From Pacificibacter marinus (lineage in GTDB: Bacteria > Pseudomonadota > Alphaproteobacteria > Rhodobacterales > Rhodobacteraceae), in contig NZ_FNZV01000015.1 in NCBI RefSeq assembly GCF_900109555.1, positions 7,064 through 71,063 of the forward strand: a stretch of DNA of 64,000 bases, read 5' to 3'. A program made the translations under genes and the position numbers. How positions within the stretch are numbered: the stretch's first letter is position 1; every line of letters starts with the position of its first letter. This document shows positions 1-7,146 of the stretch, piece after piece. The notes under the pieces were generated by a model that made no database searches, was not told the DNA's origin, and saw only the letters and a program-made list of their open reading frames with translations.

Positions 1-57
1 GACCTCGCCGTCGCGCACACCGACCTGCCGCTTTTTAAAGGCACGCCGGAAGCGTGA
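1..57 (+). CDS. C-terminal end of an unidentified protein (partial)
   Basis: An open frame enters from the left edge and ends at TGA 55-57, giving 18 residues ending in LFKGTPEA. The fragment is too short to identify. It lies just upstream of an integrase module, so it may be the last gene of a mobile element or the host gene next to it. The frame was chosen only because it is open from base 1. Confidence 0.3.
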   Translation, partial: DLAVAHTDLPLFKGTPEA

Positions 58-138
58 TCTCTTTTTCTGGACCTTGGAAACAGGGGCCAGCGATGGAGAT
101 GAAGGCCACAGGTAAGCAGATATTTATGGAGAACGGTC

Positions 139-312
139 ATGAGTAAAACATTACAGTGTATTGCCCGCCCCGGCTTGCACTCTCAAAAACCAGCATCGCC
201 ATCAGGCAATCGCGCCGGCATCGATGTAAAAACAGTCCAGCAAGTGTTCGCGACAGGCAACAGCGCCGTCGACGGAAAAGCACCGATTACAATCGCCAAA
301 GCACCATGGTAA
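139..312 (+). CDS. small hypothetical protein, 57 aa
   Basis: The frame starts at ATG 139 behind a good ribosome site (GGAGAACGGTC) and stops at TAA 310-312. It encodes a basic, proline- and alanine-containing peptide with no recognisable domain and no membrane segment. It ends 19 bp before the AlpA-like gene and runs the same way, so it is probably part of the same mobile-element operon. The support is the ribosome site and the operon-like position only. Confidence 0.45.
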   Translation: MSKTLQCIARPGLHSQKPASPSGNRAGIDVKTVQQVFATGNSAVDGKAPITIAKAPW

Positions 313-331
313 AACAAAACGTAAGATAATC

Positions 332-586
332 ATGGGACAACACGCAAACATAACAGGAGAAATCAGGCATCTAAGCCCCGCATACCCGCCATTTCGTATG
401 AAAGCCCAGGACGCCGCATACTATTGCGGTATGTCTACAAGTGCCTTTTTGCGTGCTGTTGACTGCGGAAAATTCCCCAAAGGCATAAAAACAACAGGTG
501 GAAGGTTTTGGTTGCGCGGCGAGCTAGAGCGCGCAATGGTCGAAGGCGACACAGACCCACAACATGATTTCACACAAAAGATATGA
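332..586 (+). CDS. AlpA/excisionase-type helix-turn-helix protein
   Basis: This 84-aa protein has a MerR/AlpA-like winged-helix pattern in its central part (about residues 22-72: KAQDAAYYCGMSTSAFLRAV, then a wing with GGRFW and a final ELERAM helix). Proteins of this type act as recombination directionality factors or regulators of prophage and island integrases. Its stop overlaps the integrase start by four bases (583-586), so the two are translationally coupled. The family is inferred from the fold pattern; whether it works as an excisionase or as a regulator cannot be told. Confidence 0.65.
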   Translation: MGQHANITGEIRHLSPAYPPFRMKAQDAAYYCGMSTSAFLRAVDCGKFPKGIKTTGGRFWLRGELERAMVEGDTDPQHDFTQKI

Positions 587-1641
587 CCAAGCGCACCAGG
601 TACCTTTATTCAGACACAGATCGACACGGAAACCAAAGGCAGTATTTCAAACCGCCTGGACACAAAAAAGTGCGCCTCCTCTCTGCAACCGGAACAAAAG
701 ACGCACACGTTGAATATGTACGCTTGCTAAAAATGTACCTTGCAGGCGAAGATATCGGCGCAGATCGCAGTATCAATCGCGGGTCATGTGAATGGCTTTT
801 GCGGCAATATCAAACTTCATCTACATTCAAAGCTTTGGCTCCAAACACTCAGATTCAAAGGAAAAATTTCTATTTAAGATTTTGCAAAGTTTACGGTACT
901 GTACCCTACAAAGAGGTGACGCCCCGAGACCTCGCAAAAGTCCGTGACACGTTAGGACCAGGAGCAGGCCGTAACTTCCTCAACTCGATATCAGGCGCAT
1001 ACGACTGGGCTTGTTCCGAAGAGGTCCAGATTGCAGACAGCAATCCAGCCAAAGGTGTAAAAAGACCAAAACAAAAAACGCTTGGCTACAAAAAATGGTC
1101 TATGGATGACGTCCTGCAATTCAAAAACCATTACCCTAAGGGGCACAACGCAAGAAAATGCTTAGCACTATTACTATTCACGGCACGTGAAATTTCAGGG
1201 GTTCGCGAACTTGGTCGAGGCGATGTGCGAGATGGTAAAATACGCGGCCGCCGCCAAAAGACTTGGGCCAATGCAACAACACCCATGCTCAATATTCTGA
1301 AAGAAGAATTGGGCGATGACTACAATCAACTGATTTGGCTGCAAGCAAATCATAGCGGGCATTACAGCGCAAAAAGTCTATCACAACGCTTCACGGCTTG
1401 GGCCAACGATTCTGGACTAGAAGGCCTGTCATCGCACGGCCTTCGCAAGTCAGTTGCCACGATCCTTGCAGACCTTGGCCTCTCAGAGCGCACGATCATG
1501 GCTGTTCTCGCACACACAGATCCGCGCCAAGCACAAACCTACGTCCAAGACGCAAACAACCGAGCACTGGCAATGGAAGGAATGCAAAGATTTGAGGCTG
1601 AAATTGCCCACCTATGGAATAATGATAAAGACACTGCATGA
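583..1641 (+). CDS. tyrosine recombinase / integrase
   Basis: This 352-aa site-specific recombinase would catalyse integration and excision of a genomic island or prophage. The N-terminal half carries a SAM-like core-binding domain. The C-terminal catalytic domain retains the expected residues: Arg202 (FTARE), His285 and Arg288 (SSHGLRKS), His311 (LAHTD) and the nucleophile Tyr320 (QTYVQ). Length and catalytic set are normal for the family, so the enzyme looks intact. It is coupled to the AlpA-like gene upstream and followed by a non-coding stretch with repeated motifs that could be arm-type binding sites. No attachment site can be proven from this window. Confidence 0.9.
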   Translation: MTKRTRYLYSDTDRHGNQRQYFKPPGHKKVRLLSATGTKDAHVEYVRLLKMYLAGEDIGADRSINRGSCEWLLRQYQTSSTFKALAPNTQIQRKNFYLRFCKVYGTVPYKEVTPRDLAKVRDTLGPGAGRNFLNSISGAYDWACSEEVQIADSNPAKGVKRPKQKTLGYKKWSMDDVLQFKNHYPKGHNARKCLALLLFTAREISGVRELGRGDVRDGKIRGRRQKTWANATTPMLNILKEELGDDYNQLIWLQANHSGHYSAKSLSQRFTAWANDSGLEGLSSHGLRKSVATILADLGLSERTIMAVLAHTDPRQAQTYVQDANNRALAMEGMQRFEAEIAHLWNNDKDTA

Positions 1642-2274
1642 CCTCCCCACACTCAAAGAACAAACAGAGAAAGTTTCCCACTTTTCAAAGCGGTGGGAAA
1701 GTGGGAACTATTTATGCTTACAATTCAATTACTTAAATTGAGATTGATAGTCCTGCCGGGCCTACCAATTTCCAATAAAATCAACACTTACCGCCAAAGT
1801 GGGAAACTTAAAACACCTCAAATACCCATGAACATTTAGAGAATCTTTCCCACTTTTAGACAGCATCCTCTTTTAACAAAAAGAGAATCCCAGGTGTCAG
1901 CAAATCGCACCGACTGATATTTTATATCTGGCACCCAAACCTTTCTTACCCGCCACGTCGATTACCGCTGCGCTGATGTGTTGAAACGCCCCCTCTCGAC
2001 ACAGCAAGCAGCCTTGGCATTTAATTCTCTAGTGTAGCGTGACAATTGGCCAAGACTGGCCAAAGATATATATCGCAGCATCGGTCGCTTCTCTCATTAA
2101 GTGTTTAGCTCAAGTTCATTTTCCTTTGTTGAATGGGATTATGCGCCAGCCCAAACTGATCGGCAATTTTCGCACATAAATTAAAATCTGCGCATTTTAT
2201 TGAATAATTTAATTTTGTTAGCGTATGGGAGGCGTTAAAAAAACGATTAATCAAAACACTTGTTAGGATGCGAT
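1642..2274. other. non-coding region downstream of the integrase
   Basis: No convincing gene is seen in these 633 bases. The first 220 bases carry repeated TTTCCCACTTT motifs. Near 2046-2063 there are two copies of a TGGCCAA element (TTGGCCAA then CTGGCCAA) 10 bp apart. The last 120 bases are AT-rich and probably hold the promoter of the outer-membrane gene. A mobile-element boundary may lie here. Confidence 0.5.
1674..1857. repeat. four TTTCCCACTTT motifs in alternating orientation
   Basis: The motif TTTCCCACTTTT occurs at 1674-1685 and again at 1846-1857. Its reverse complement AAAGTGGGAA occurs at 1698-1707 and AAAGTGGGAAA at 1796-1806. An imperfect extra copy (GGTGGGAAA) overlaps the second. 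The set begins 33 bp after the integrase stop. Alternating short repeats beside a tyrosine recombinase gene are typical of arm sites for the integrase or its directionality factor. That role is inferred; the repeats themselves are directly visible. Confidence 0.6.
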
Positions 2275-3150
2275 ATGACAAACTTTTCCCTCTTCCTGGC
2301 TTTTTTGGCGTTGATTGTATCTACGCCCGCTGTAGCACAAGATTCCTCGTTTCAACTTACTGGCGCGATTGGCGCTTGGAGCAATCAATACGGAGGCCAC
2401 GACTTTGATGCACGTCGCGGTATTGATGGTGAATATGAACGCACATCCGCAGATATTGGATTGAGCTATGCGAGGACACTTGGCAATGGCATGACCGGTG
2501 TTGCCGCAGTGGACTTCGGTTATATCAGTCCAGCTAAAATCGGATCTGTCCAAGATGAAGACGCGACCAAATCGACAGCAGGCCTGACACTGCGCTTACT
2601 TCAGGATCAAGGTGACTTTAGCTACGGTGGTTTCATTGGAGGGGGCACATTAAATGATTATGGCGACACCAATGAAAAAATGACGTTTGGCTATATTGGC
2701 GCAGAGATGAGCAAAGCCACCACATTTGGAAGCTACTATGGCCAAATAGGGTATCTCGACAGTAGTGATGAATTCGATGAAGGCACCAGAGAAGCGCCGT
2801 TCATCAATCTCGGAGGCAGCTACAATTTACCAAGCAACTACGCTTTAACTGGTGCGTTGGGACTTGCGGGCGGTAATAAATATTTGGGTTCAGAAAACAA
2901 TCAAATCATCAGCCTTTCTTTAGGGGTTGAGCGTGCCATTGGTGATTATCTGTTCAGTGTAGGATATGAAGCCACACAGATCAGTTTTGATAATGTCTCT
3001 GGGGACGGCAATACTTATGGAGATACGTTTGGCACTTTGTTTGTCGGTGTAACCTATGAGTTTGGCGGCAAGACGAACCATGGTTCGCGACTTCCCAGCC
3101 TTGCTAAATGGGTAAGCTATAACGCCAACGAGATCGAACAACCGTTGTAG
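2275..3150 (+). CDS. outer-membrane beta-barrel protein
   Basis: This 291-aa protein starts at ATG 2275, preceded by AGGA at 2265-2268. An upstream TTG at 2260 is in frame but has no ribosome site. It has a signal peptide cleaved after TPAVA (before QDSS), then alternating beta-strands rich in Gly, Tyr and Phe (LTGAIGAWSNQY, FSYGGFIGGGTL, LFVGVTYEFGG). The pattern fits a small barrel in the outer membrane. A roughly 27-residue tail after the last aromatic strand is unusual, since barrels normally end in Phe or Trp. Specific function is not recognisable. Confidence 0.6.
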   Translation: MTNFSLFLAFLALIVSTPAVAQDSSFQLTGAIGAWSNQYGGHDFDARRGIDGEYERTSADIGLSYARTLGNGMTGVAAVDFGYISPAKIGSVQDEDATKSTAGLTLRLLQDQGDFSYGGFIGGGTLNDYGDTNEKMTFGYIGAEMSKATTFGSYYGQIGYLDSSDEFDEGTREAPFINLGGSYNLPSNYALTGALGLAGGNKYLGSENNQIISLSLGVERAIGDYLFSVGYEATQISFDNVSGDGNTYGDTFGTLFVGVTYEFGGKTNHGSRLPSLAKWVSYNANEIEQPL

Positions 3151-3167
3151 AGCCTTTGATGCTTCAC

Positions 3168-3201
3168 GCAAAATCACCCCTTTAAAACAGGATGATTTTG
3201 C
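3168..3201 (+). terminator. hairpin after the outer-membrane gene
   Basis: GCAAAATCA (3168-3176) pairs perfectly with TGATTTTGC (3193-3201) across a 16-nt loop, 18 bp after the stop codon. There is no clear T-run, so it may be a weak terminator or an mRNA-stabilising hairpin. Confidence 0.4.
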
Positions 3202-3304
3202 CTTGTCGTCAGTCTGTTTTGAATTTTCTAATCAGACTTGTTATTAAATCTTCTGGGGTGCATGTATAGAGCTTGCGCCCCAATATTTTCGGGGTAAATG
3301 GCGA

Positions 3305-3769
3305 CACACTCCAGCTGTAAAACTCGCTGAATACATTACGCCAATTCGCTATACCCCCGCCAAACCGGACCTTAGTTCAGACCGCAGCATCGCGGTTTCC
3401 GCCCATGGTGTCGGACGAGTGAAAGGTGTTCGCCCCTTGGGGGGTACAGTCGAGTTTGGCGAAACGGCAGAGGCTGCCGTCATTCGCGAATTTCACGAAG
3501 AACTCGGCGTCACCGTAGAGGTCATCGGACCGCCTGTTTTCATGGAGAATATCTACACTCATGAAGGCAGTCTCGGACATGAGTTGATTGCGATCTTCGA
3601 TGTGAAATTTTCCGATACCGCTTATGACACCAAAACGCGCATCAAGTTTCAAGAGGACAGCGGGACCATATGCTTTGCAGAGTGGTTCTCACTCGACACA
3701 TTGGACCAACCTGATCGGCCTCGGCTCTATCCAGACGGATTGAAGGCGCATCGGCTAACGGCACGCTGA
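3305..3769 (+). pseudogene. degraded Nudix hydrolase
   Basis: The reading frame contains a clean Nudix box (GGTVEFGETAEAA then REFHEELG) and a family-like C-terminus (LYPDGL), so the ancestor was a Nudix pyrophosphohydrolase of about 150 aa. The part before the box is abnormal: residues resembling the first strand (IAVSAHGV) run straight into VKGVRPLGG, as if roughly 15 residues were deleted. The upstream frame has no ATG and no ribosome site; only a poor GTG at 3419 exists, inside the domain. It lies beside an IS110 remnant. I therefore call it a pseudogene, although a short protein from GTG 3419 cannot be excluded. Confidence 0.6.
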
Positions 3770-3839
3770 CCGTCAGTTCGATCCGCTGCCCGGCGTTTTA
3801 ACCGACAAAATACTGCACGATGCACGAATGGCCGGATCG

Positions 3840-4184
3840 ACGGCCTTCGCCCAAATTATCAGAATTTGTTACTCCTGATATCGAAAACGGAGCGCGGATT
3901 TGATTGATGGTTGCTGTCCGACGCGACACCAGACGTGACCGCACGCGATGCAATGCCTGCAAATCGAACTGGCCCTGTGTCTTCTCCTAAACCGTTTCCA
4001 AATTCGAACGCAGTGCCGCCTCGGCAATTGCCTCAGCATCGTTGCAATCGTTCTTTTGGCCCTTATTGAACGGCTTTACGTAGATCGTAGGAATAATGCG
4101 GGGGTCAAAACCAACCAAATGGAAAGTATCTTTGCCGATATGAATGCCAACAGGCATTAGTTCACTAAACTCTGTCATAGCCAT
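3840..4184 (-). pseudogene. IS110-family transposase remnant
   Basis: The minus strand encodes an IS110-type N-terminus: GIHIGKDTFHLVGFD (start of the DEDD RuvC-like domain), then VKPFNKGQKNDCNDAEAIAE. About 60 residues that normally separate these blocks are missing. The frame is broken by an in-frame TAG at 3987-3989 and then continues with a recognisable segment (DLQALHRVRSRLVSRRTA then INQIRA). The C-terminal transposase domain is absent. This is a decayed fragment with deletion and nonsense mutation, with no activity expected. Confidence 0.85.
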
Positions 4185-4344
4185 GCGACTTCACCTATAT
4201 GCAGATGAAACTAAGCTCAGTCTAACCTGCTGGGTGAATCTGCCGGTACATCCCATTAGTTGCCGTCCGCGCCACAGTATGCAATGACAGCTCCCAACCC
4301 GTTGTGCTCCGACACAAAAAGCGGTAAAAGCCACAAAATGCTCA

Positions 4345-4387
4345 GTCAGGACGACCTGACACCATATGAGCTTTCCGGGACGACCCG
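4345..4387 (+). promoter_or_regulatory. guanidine-II (mini-ykkC) riboswitch
   Basis: Two short hairpins each present the loop ACGA. P1 is GTCAGG-ACGA-CCTGAC at 4345-4360 and P2 is CGGG-ACGA-CCCG at 4376-4387, separated by 15 nt. This is the hallmark of the guanidine-II class. P2 ends 7 nt before the Shine-Dalgarno sequence GGAGGT (4395-4400) of the downstream exporter, so control is probably translational. Such riboswitches are known to precede guanidinium exporters of the SMR family, which is exactly the gene found here. Confidence 0.92.
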
Positions 4388-4404
4388 ATACTATGGAGGT
4401 CGAA

Positions 4405-4722
4405 ATGGCGTGGATTACACTTTTCATCGCAGGTCTATTGGAAACAGCATGGGCGGCTGGCCTAAAGTCCCTTTCCGAAGGCTTCAGGTTTAGCTTACTC
4501 ATTGCGACCGCGGCTTTGATGCTTGCCAGCCTTGGGGCGTTGTATTGGTCGATGCGTTCTTTGCCTTTAGGGGTAGCATACCCAATTTGGACGGGCATCG
4601 GATCTGTCGGCTCCGTTGTTATTGGGATCACCGTATTCAAGCAAGATATCGGCGTTTTTGGCATTGCCGGAGTTGCCTGCCTGATGATCGGTATGTTTCT
4701 TGTTAGCCTTGAAACGCATTAA
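4405..4722 (+). CDS. gdx: SMR-family guanidinium exporter (Gdx/SugE type)
   Basis: This 105-aa protein has four transmembrane helices. Glu13 in helix 1 (GLLETAWAAGLK) is the proton/substrate-coupling residue. The segment WAAGLKSLSEGF and the loop LPLGVAYPIWTGIG mark the Gdx/SugE subgroup rather than EmrE-type drug pumps. It is expected to export guanidinium in exchange for protons across the inner membrane as a dimer. ATG 4405 is chosen because it follows GGAGGT and begins the normal family N-terminus (MAWI). The guanidine-II riboswitch upstream supports the substrate. The next gene follows after 16 bp. Confidence 0.92.
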   Translation: MAWITLFIAGLLETAWAAGLKSLSEGFRFSLLIATAALMLASLGALYWSMRSLPLGVAYPIWTGIGSVGSVVIGITVFKQDIGVFGIAGVACLMIGMFLVSLETH

Positions 4723-4738
4723 GGATAGGACGAAAATC

Positions 4739-5137
4739 ATGGTGGGCGAGACAAATTTGGACAAACTCTTGGGCAGTATGGCGGCGGAACTTGTCGACGG
4801 TCTGTATGTGTTTGCAACGGTTTCCGACGGCGTGGTGCCCGCTGGGGTTCGCCCCAGAATGCTGTTCCACGAATCCGAAGGAATGACACTTATTCTGCTA
4901 AAAGAAGAGGCCGAAGCGCATAATATTGCTTACGAATTTCCCTGTCGCATGATCACTTTGAATATCCATTCGTCACTCGAGGCCGTGGGCTTTCTGGCGC
5001 GTATTACAACGGCGCTCGCAAAACATGACATGGGGGTAAATCCTGTTTCGGGCTTTTCCCATGATCATCTTTTTGTGCCTGATGGCCGAGAAATGGATGC
5101 GATCCGTGTGCTTAAAGAATTCGCGACCAAGACTTGA
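4739..5137 (+). CDS. ACT-domain protein (COG3602-like)
   Basis: This 132-aa protein begins at ATG 4739 behind AAGGATAGGA. It resembles the small two-ACT-like-domain family often annotated as ACT domain-containing or DUF2241: an N-terminal half with LVDGLYVFATVSDG and a C-terminal half with LEAVGFLARITTALAKHDMG and VNPVSGFSHDHLFVP. ACT domains bind small ligands, often amino acids, but no ligand is known for this group. It lies 16 bp after gdx and is probably cotranscribed under the riboswitch, which hints at a link to nitrogen-compound metabolism. That link is inference. Confidence 0.75.
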   Translation: MVGETNLDKLLGSMAAELVDGLYVFATVSDGVVPAGVRPRMLFHESEGMTLILLKEEAEAHNIAYEFPCRMITLNIHSSLEAVGFLARITTALAKHDMGVNPVSGFSHDHLFVPDGREMDAIRVLKEFATKT

Positions 5138-5561
5138 TTGTAGAAGTGCTGCTTGGTCTCATTGCTGCCGTTGGGGCTAAGTGCAGCATCCGTCATTAAG
5201 GGCTCGGACTTGCCGTTCGCTGCGGTTGCCCCAATGGCTTCTTTTGAGAAACAAGTACCTGAGACCTAAAACTCTAACCTCTCCACTAACGGTTGTTTTT
5301 GGTAAGGTGCGCAAGCCCAGCGAAAAAAGTCTGTAAGAATGCAAAGTTACCCTAGTCCAAAAAGGCCGAAAGCTCGGAAAGGGCTTTTCTGATCCCCGCC
5401 TCGTCACGTTTGTAGAACGTCCACAGAGCGGTGGCTTTGTTCGGTAAATCAAGATCGGGGCAAAATCCTCTTTTGAGGGACGCCTGTAAACAATCCAATT
5501 TATGTTGTGAATCAATATAGAATTGTCTTACACATTGATCACAAATCGGACTTTCGCTGCG
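5138..5561. other. non-coding stretch, possible dispersed repeat
   Basis: No supported gene is seen. GACCAAG (5125-5131, inside the end of the previous gene) pairs with CTTGGTC (5152-5158) and may be a weak terminator. The segment around 5160-5250 reads on the minus strand as a run like TAANGKSEPLMTDAALSP, a composition I associate with dispersed non-coding elements in this bacterial group. A 112-codon minus-strand frame exists but has no ribosome site and looks spurious. Confidence 0.35.
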
Positions 5562-6536
5562 CTATTCGGTAGCGCATCTAAGGGCGAGCGCTTTAGAAAT
5601 CATCAGAGCTTCTTTGAACGCGCGCTTTCGTGCTTTAGAAACTGGTAAATTGTCTCCATTCTGCAATACCACACTATGCTGCGCGCCATTTTGAACTATG
5701 TCTTTGACCGCAGAAAACGCAACCCAATGGGATCGATGAACCTGAAACCCAAGACCCGCAGGCAAATGCGCGATCACGTGCGAAAACCGCTCTCGCGTGT
5801 GTTCTTGCCGCTTCAATGTTTGGATGCACACGTAGTGCTCATCCGCAGAGACAGCGCATATATCCGTGATATTTAACGAAAGCTTACCAAATTGTACAAC
5901 ACGCCCCTCAAGAAGCGGTGGAATGGGTGCCGTCAGGTCCGTGCTCTCATGAGCTTGCATTTTAGGCGGTAGCGTCGTGGAGCGCGCTGCCGTGGTGTTC
6001 CCCCGGTCCAATCGTTGCATCATAAGCGGAAATCCCATTGAAACATAAAGTGTCGAGAACACCTGTTCGACAAGAAAGCAAAAGAAAATCTCGTTAAATT
6101 GAATTGCAGTTGTGTCTCGCCCTAAATCACCAATGAATATTTTTTCAATCGGCGTCCCTAGGGCAATCAAAACGCTCAAGATGGCAAAGCTCACAAAAGG
6201 CAAGATGACCGTTCTAATACGTGTATTTTTCAACGTAAGGTAGAGCACGGTAAGGACACTCACCATAAGCCCAACATACATTATAGCCACCAACATCCAG
6301 GTCGCAGCGACCGCCCAATAGCTAGAAAGACCAACGGCATCGGTCGGGTCAAGTATGGTCATCAACACCACGAAAGAACTGATGAATAGCCAGATATCGG
6401 GTTGCTTGAAAAAGACTGGCAAGAGCTTCAAGTTAAACAAAAGCTTCGTGCCAACTATGGACACGCATTCGATATATGCGTCACGTTCGTGGGTTTGGGC
6501 TGGGCGCAAAAACCTATCGGCTATTCGTTGTTCCAT
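5562..6536 (-). CDS. membrane-anchored LytTR transcriptional regulator
   Basis: This 324-aa protein has four predicted transmembrane helices in its N-terminal half (roughly residues 48-64, 76-98, 107-127 and 148-168), a linker, and a C-terminal LytTR DNA-binding domain (about residues 215-315, with ITDICAVSADEHYVCI and VHRSHWVAF). It has no receiver or kinase domain, so it is a one-component membrane regulator rather than a response regulator. It starts at ATG 6536. A tandem site matching the LytTR consensus lies 410 bp upstream, in front of the divergent carbonic anhydrase gene, which is the likely target. Confidence 0.85.
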   Translation of the reverse strand: MEQRIADRFLRPAQTHERDAYIECVSIVGTKLLFNLKLLPVFFKQPDIWLFISSFVVLMTILDPTDAVGLSSYWAVAATWMLVAIMYVGLMVSVLTVLYLTLKNTRIRTVILPFVSFAILSVLIALGTPIEKIFIGDLGRDTTAIQFNEIFFCFLVEQVFSTLYVSMGFPLMMQRLDRGNTTAARSTTLPPKMQAHESTDLTAPIPPLLEGRVVQFGKLSLNITDICAVSADEHYVCIQTLKRQEHTRERFSHVIAHLPAGLGFQVHRSHWVAFSAVKDIVQNGAQHSVVLQNGDNLPVSKARKRAFKEALMISKALALRCATE

Positions 6537-6584
6537 TTCAAGAACCTTAACATGTCTGATTAGGTTTTAAGCATGCTAGAGCAA

Positions 6585-6635
6585 TACGTTAGATAAAGAT
6601 ATAATAACGCTTGGAATTTACGCATTTACGTTTCC
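6585..6635 (+). promoter_or_regulatory. weak LytTR-like boxes at 21-bp spacing near the regulator's own start
   Basis: TACGTTAGA (6585-6593), AACGCTTGG (6606-6614) and TACGTTTCC (6627-6635) resemble the LytTR half-site WMMGTTNRK and sit exactly 21 bp apart in the same orientation. Each has one or two mismatches. The set lies 49-99 bp upstream of the LytTR gene start and could serve autoregulation. It may be chance in AT-rich DNA. Confidence 0.3.
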
Positions 6636-6950
6636 TAAATGACAGGAATACTGTGCCCAAACTTAGAGTGTTTCGTTCAAGTTTGCCTTGCGTGCTTTCG
6701 CACCCAAAATTTAATAGCATCTCATTGTGACACGATACAAGTCACTGTAATCAAAGCACGACGTGAGCATCCATAATATATTTGTCTCGCCTTATTTTGC
6801 ATTTTTTTGGTCAACTCAGTCGTCACGAAATGACCTTTTGGGTGGTTCGTGACATTTCACGCCTTGTCGTGACTACAACATTCCAGTGCCCAATTTGCTG
6901 TGTTTTTTAACTGATACTAACTCTGCGCAGTTTGGCAATTGTGCCTTTAA

Positions 6951-6981
6951 TCAGTTCGGCTTGCACCTTTAATCAGTTCGA
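6951..6981 (+). promoter_or_regulatory. tandem LytTR binding site
   Basis: The 15-bp sequence CCTTTAATCAGTTCG is present twice in direct orientation (6944-6958 and 6966-6980). Within it, TCAGTTCGG (6951-6959) matches the published LytTR consensus [TA][AC][CA]GTTN[AG][TG] at every position, and TCAGTTCGA (6973-6981) at all but the last. Start-to-start spacing is 22 bp with a 13-bp gap, the geometry expected for LytTR dimers. The site lies 166 bp upstream of the carbonic anhydrase gene and reads toward it. Confidence 0.75.
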
Positions 6982-7146
6982 CAATGCCAAGTGTCCAATA
7001 TTCAGAGGGCACCAGATTCTAAAATATGATGGAAACTGACGTAAGTCGCAAAAGAGTAGGCTGAGAAAATTATTTAATCTTGTCTTCGTGACAAGCTGTT
7101 CACAGGTGCTCAGTTTGAGCGGTACTAAAATGACTAAGGGACCAAA

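Larger units (their letters stand above)
6537..7146. other. divergent intergenic region between LytTR gene and carbonic anhydrase gene
   Basis: This 610-bp AT-rich region has no supported gene. It contains the candidate LytTR sites described separately (6585-6635 and 6951-6981) and must hold the promoters of both flanking genes. Its length is unusual for a simple divergent promoter pair, so a small RNA or further control elements could be present, but I see no strong hairpin with a T-run. Confidence 0.5.

Noticed and set aside
2260-2274. TTG start for the outer-membrane protein
   Set aside because: ATG 2275 has AGGA at the right distance and begins the signal peptide; the TTG adds five residues without a ribosome site.
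5177-5515. 112-codon minus-strand frame
   Set aside because: No ribosome site, biased composition, and overlap with a likely non-coding repeat.
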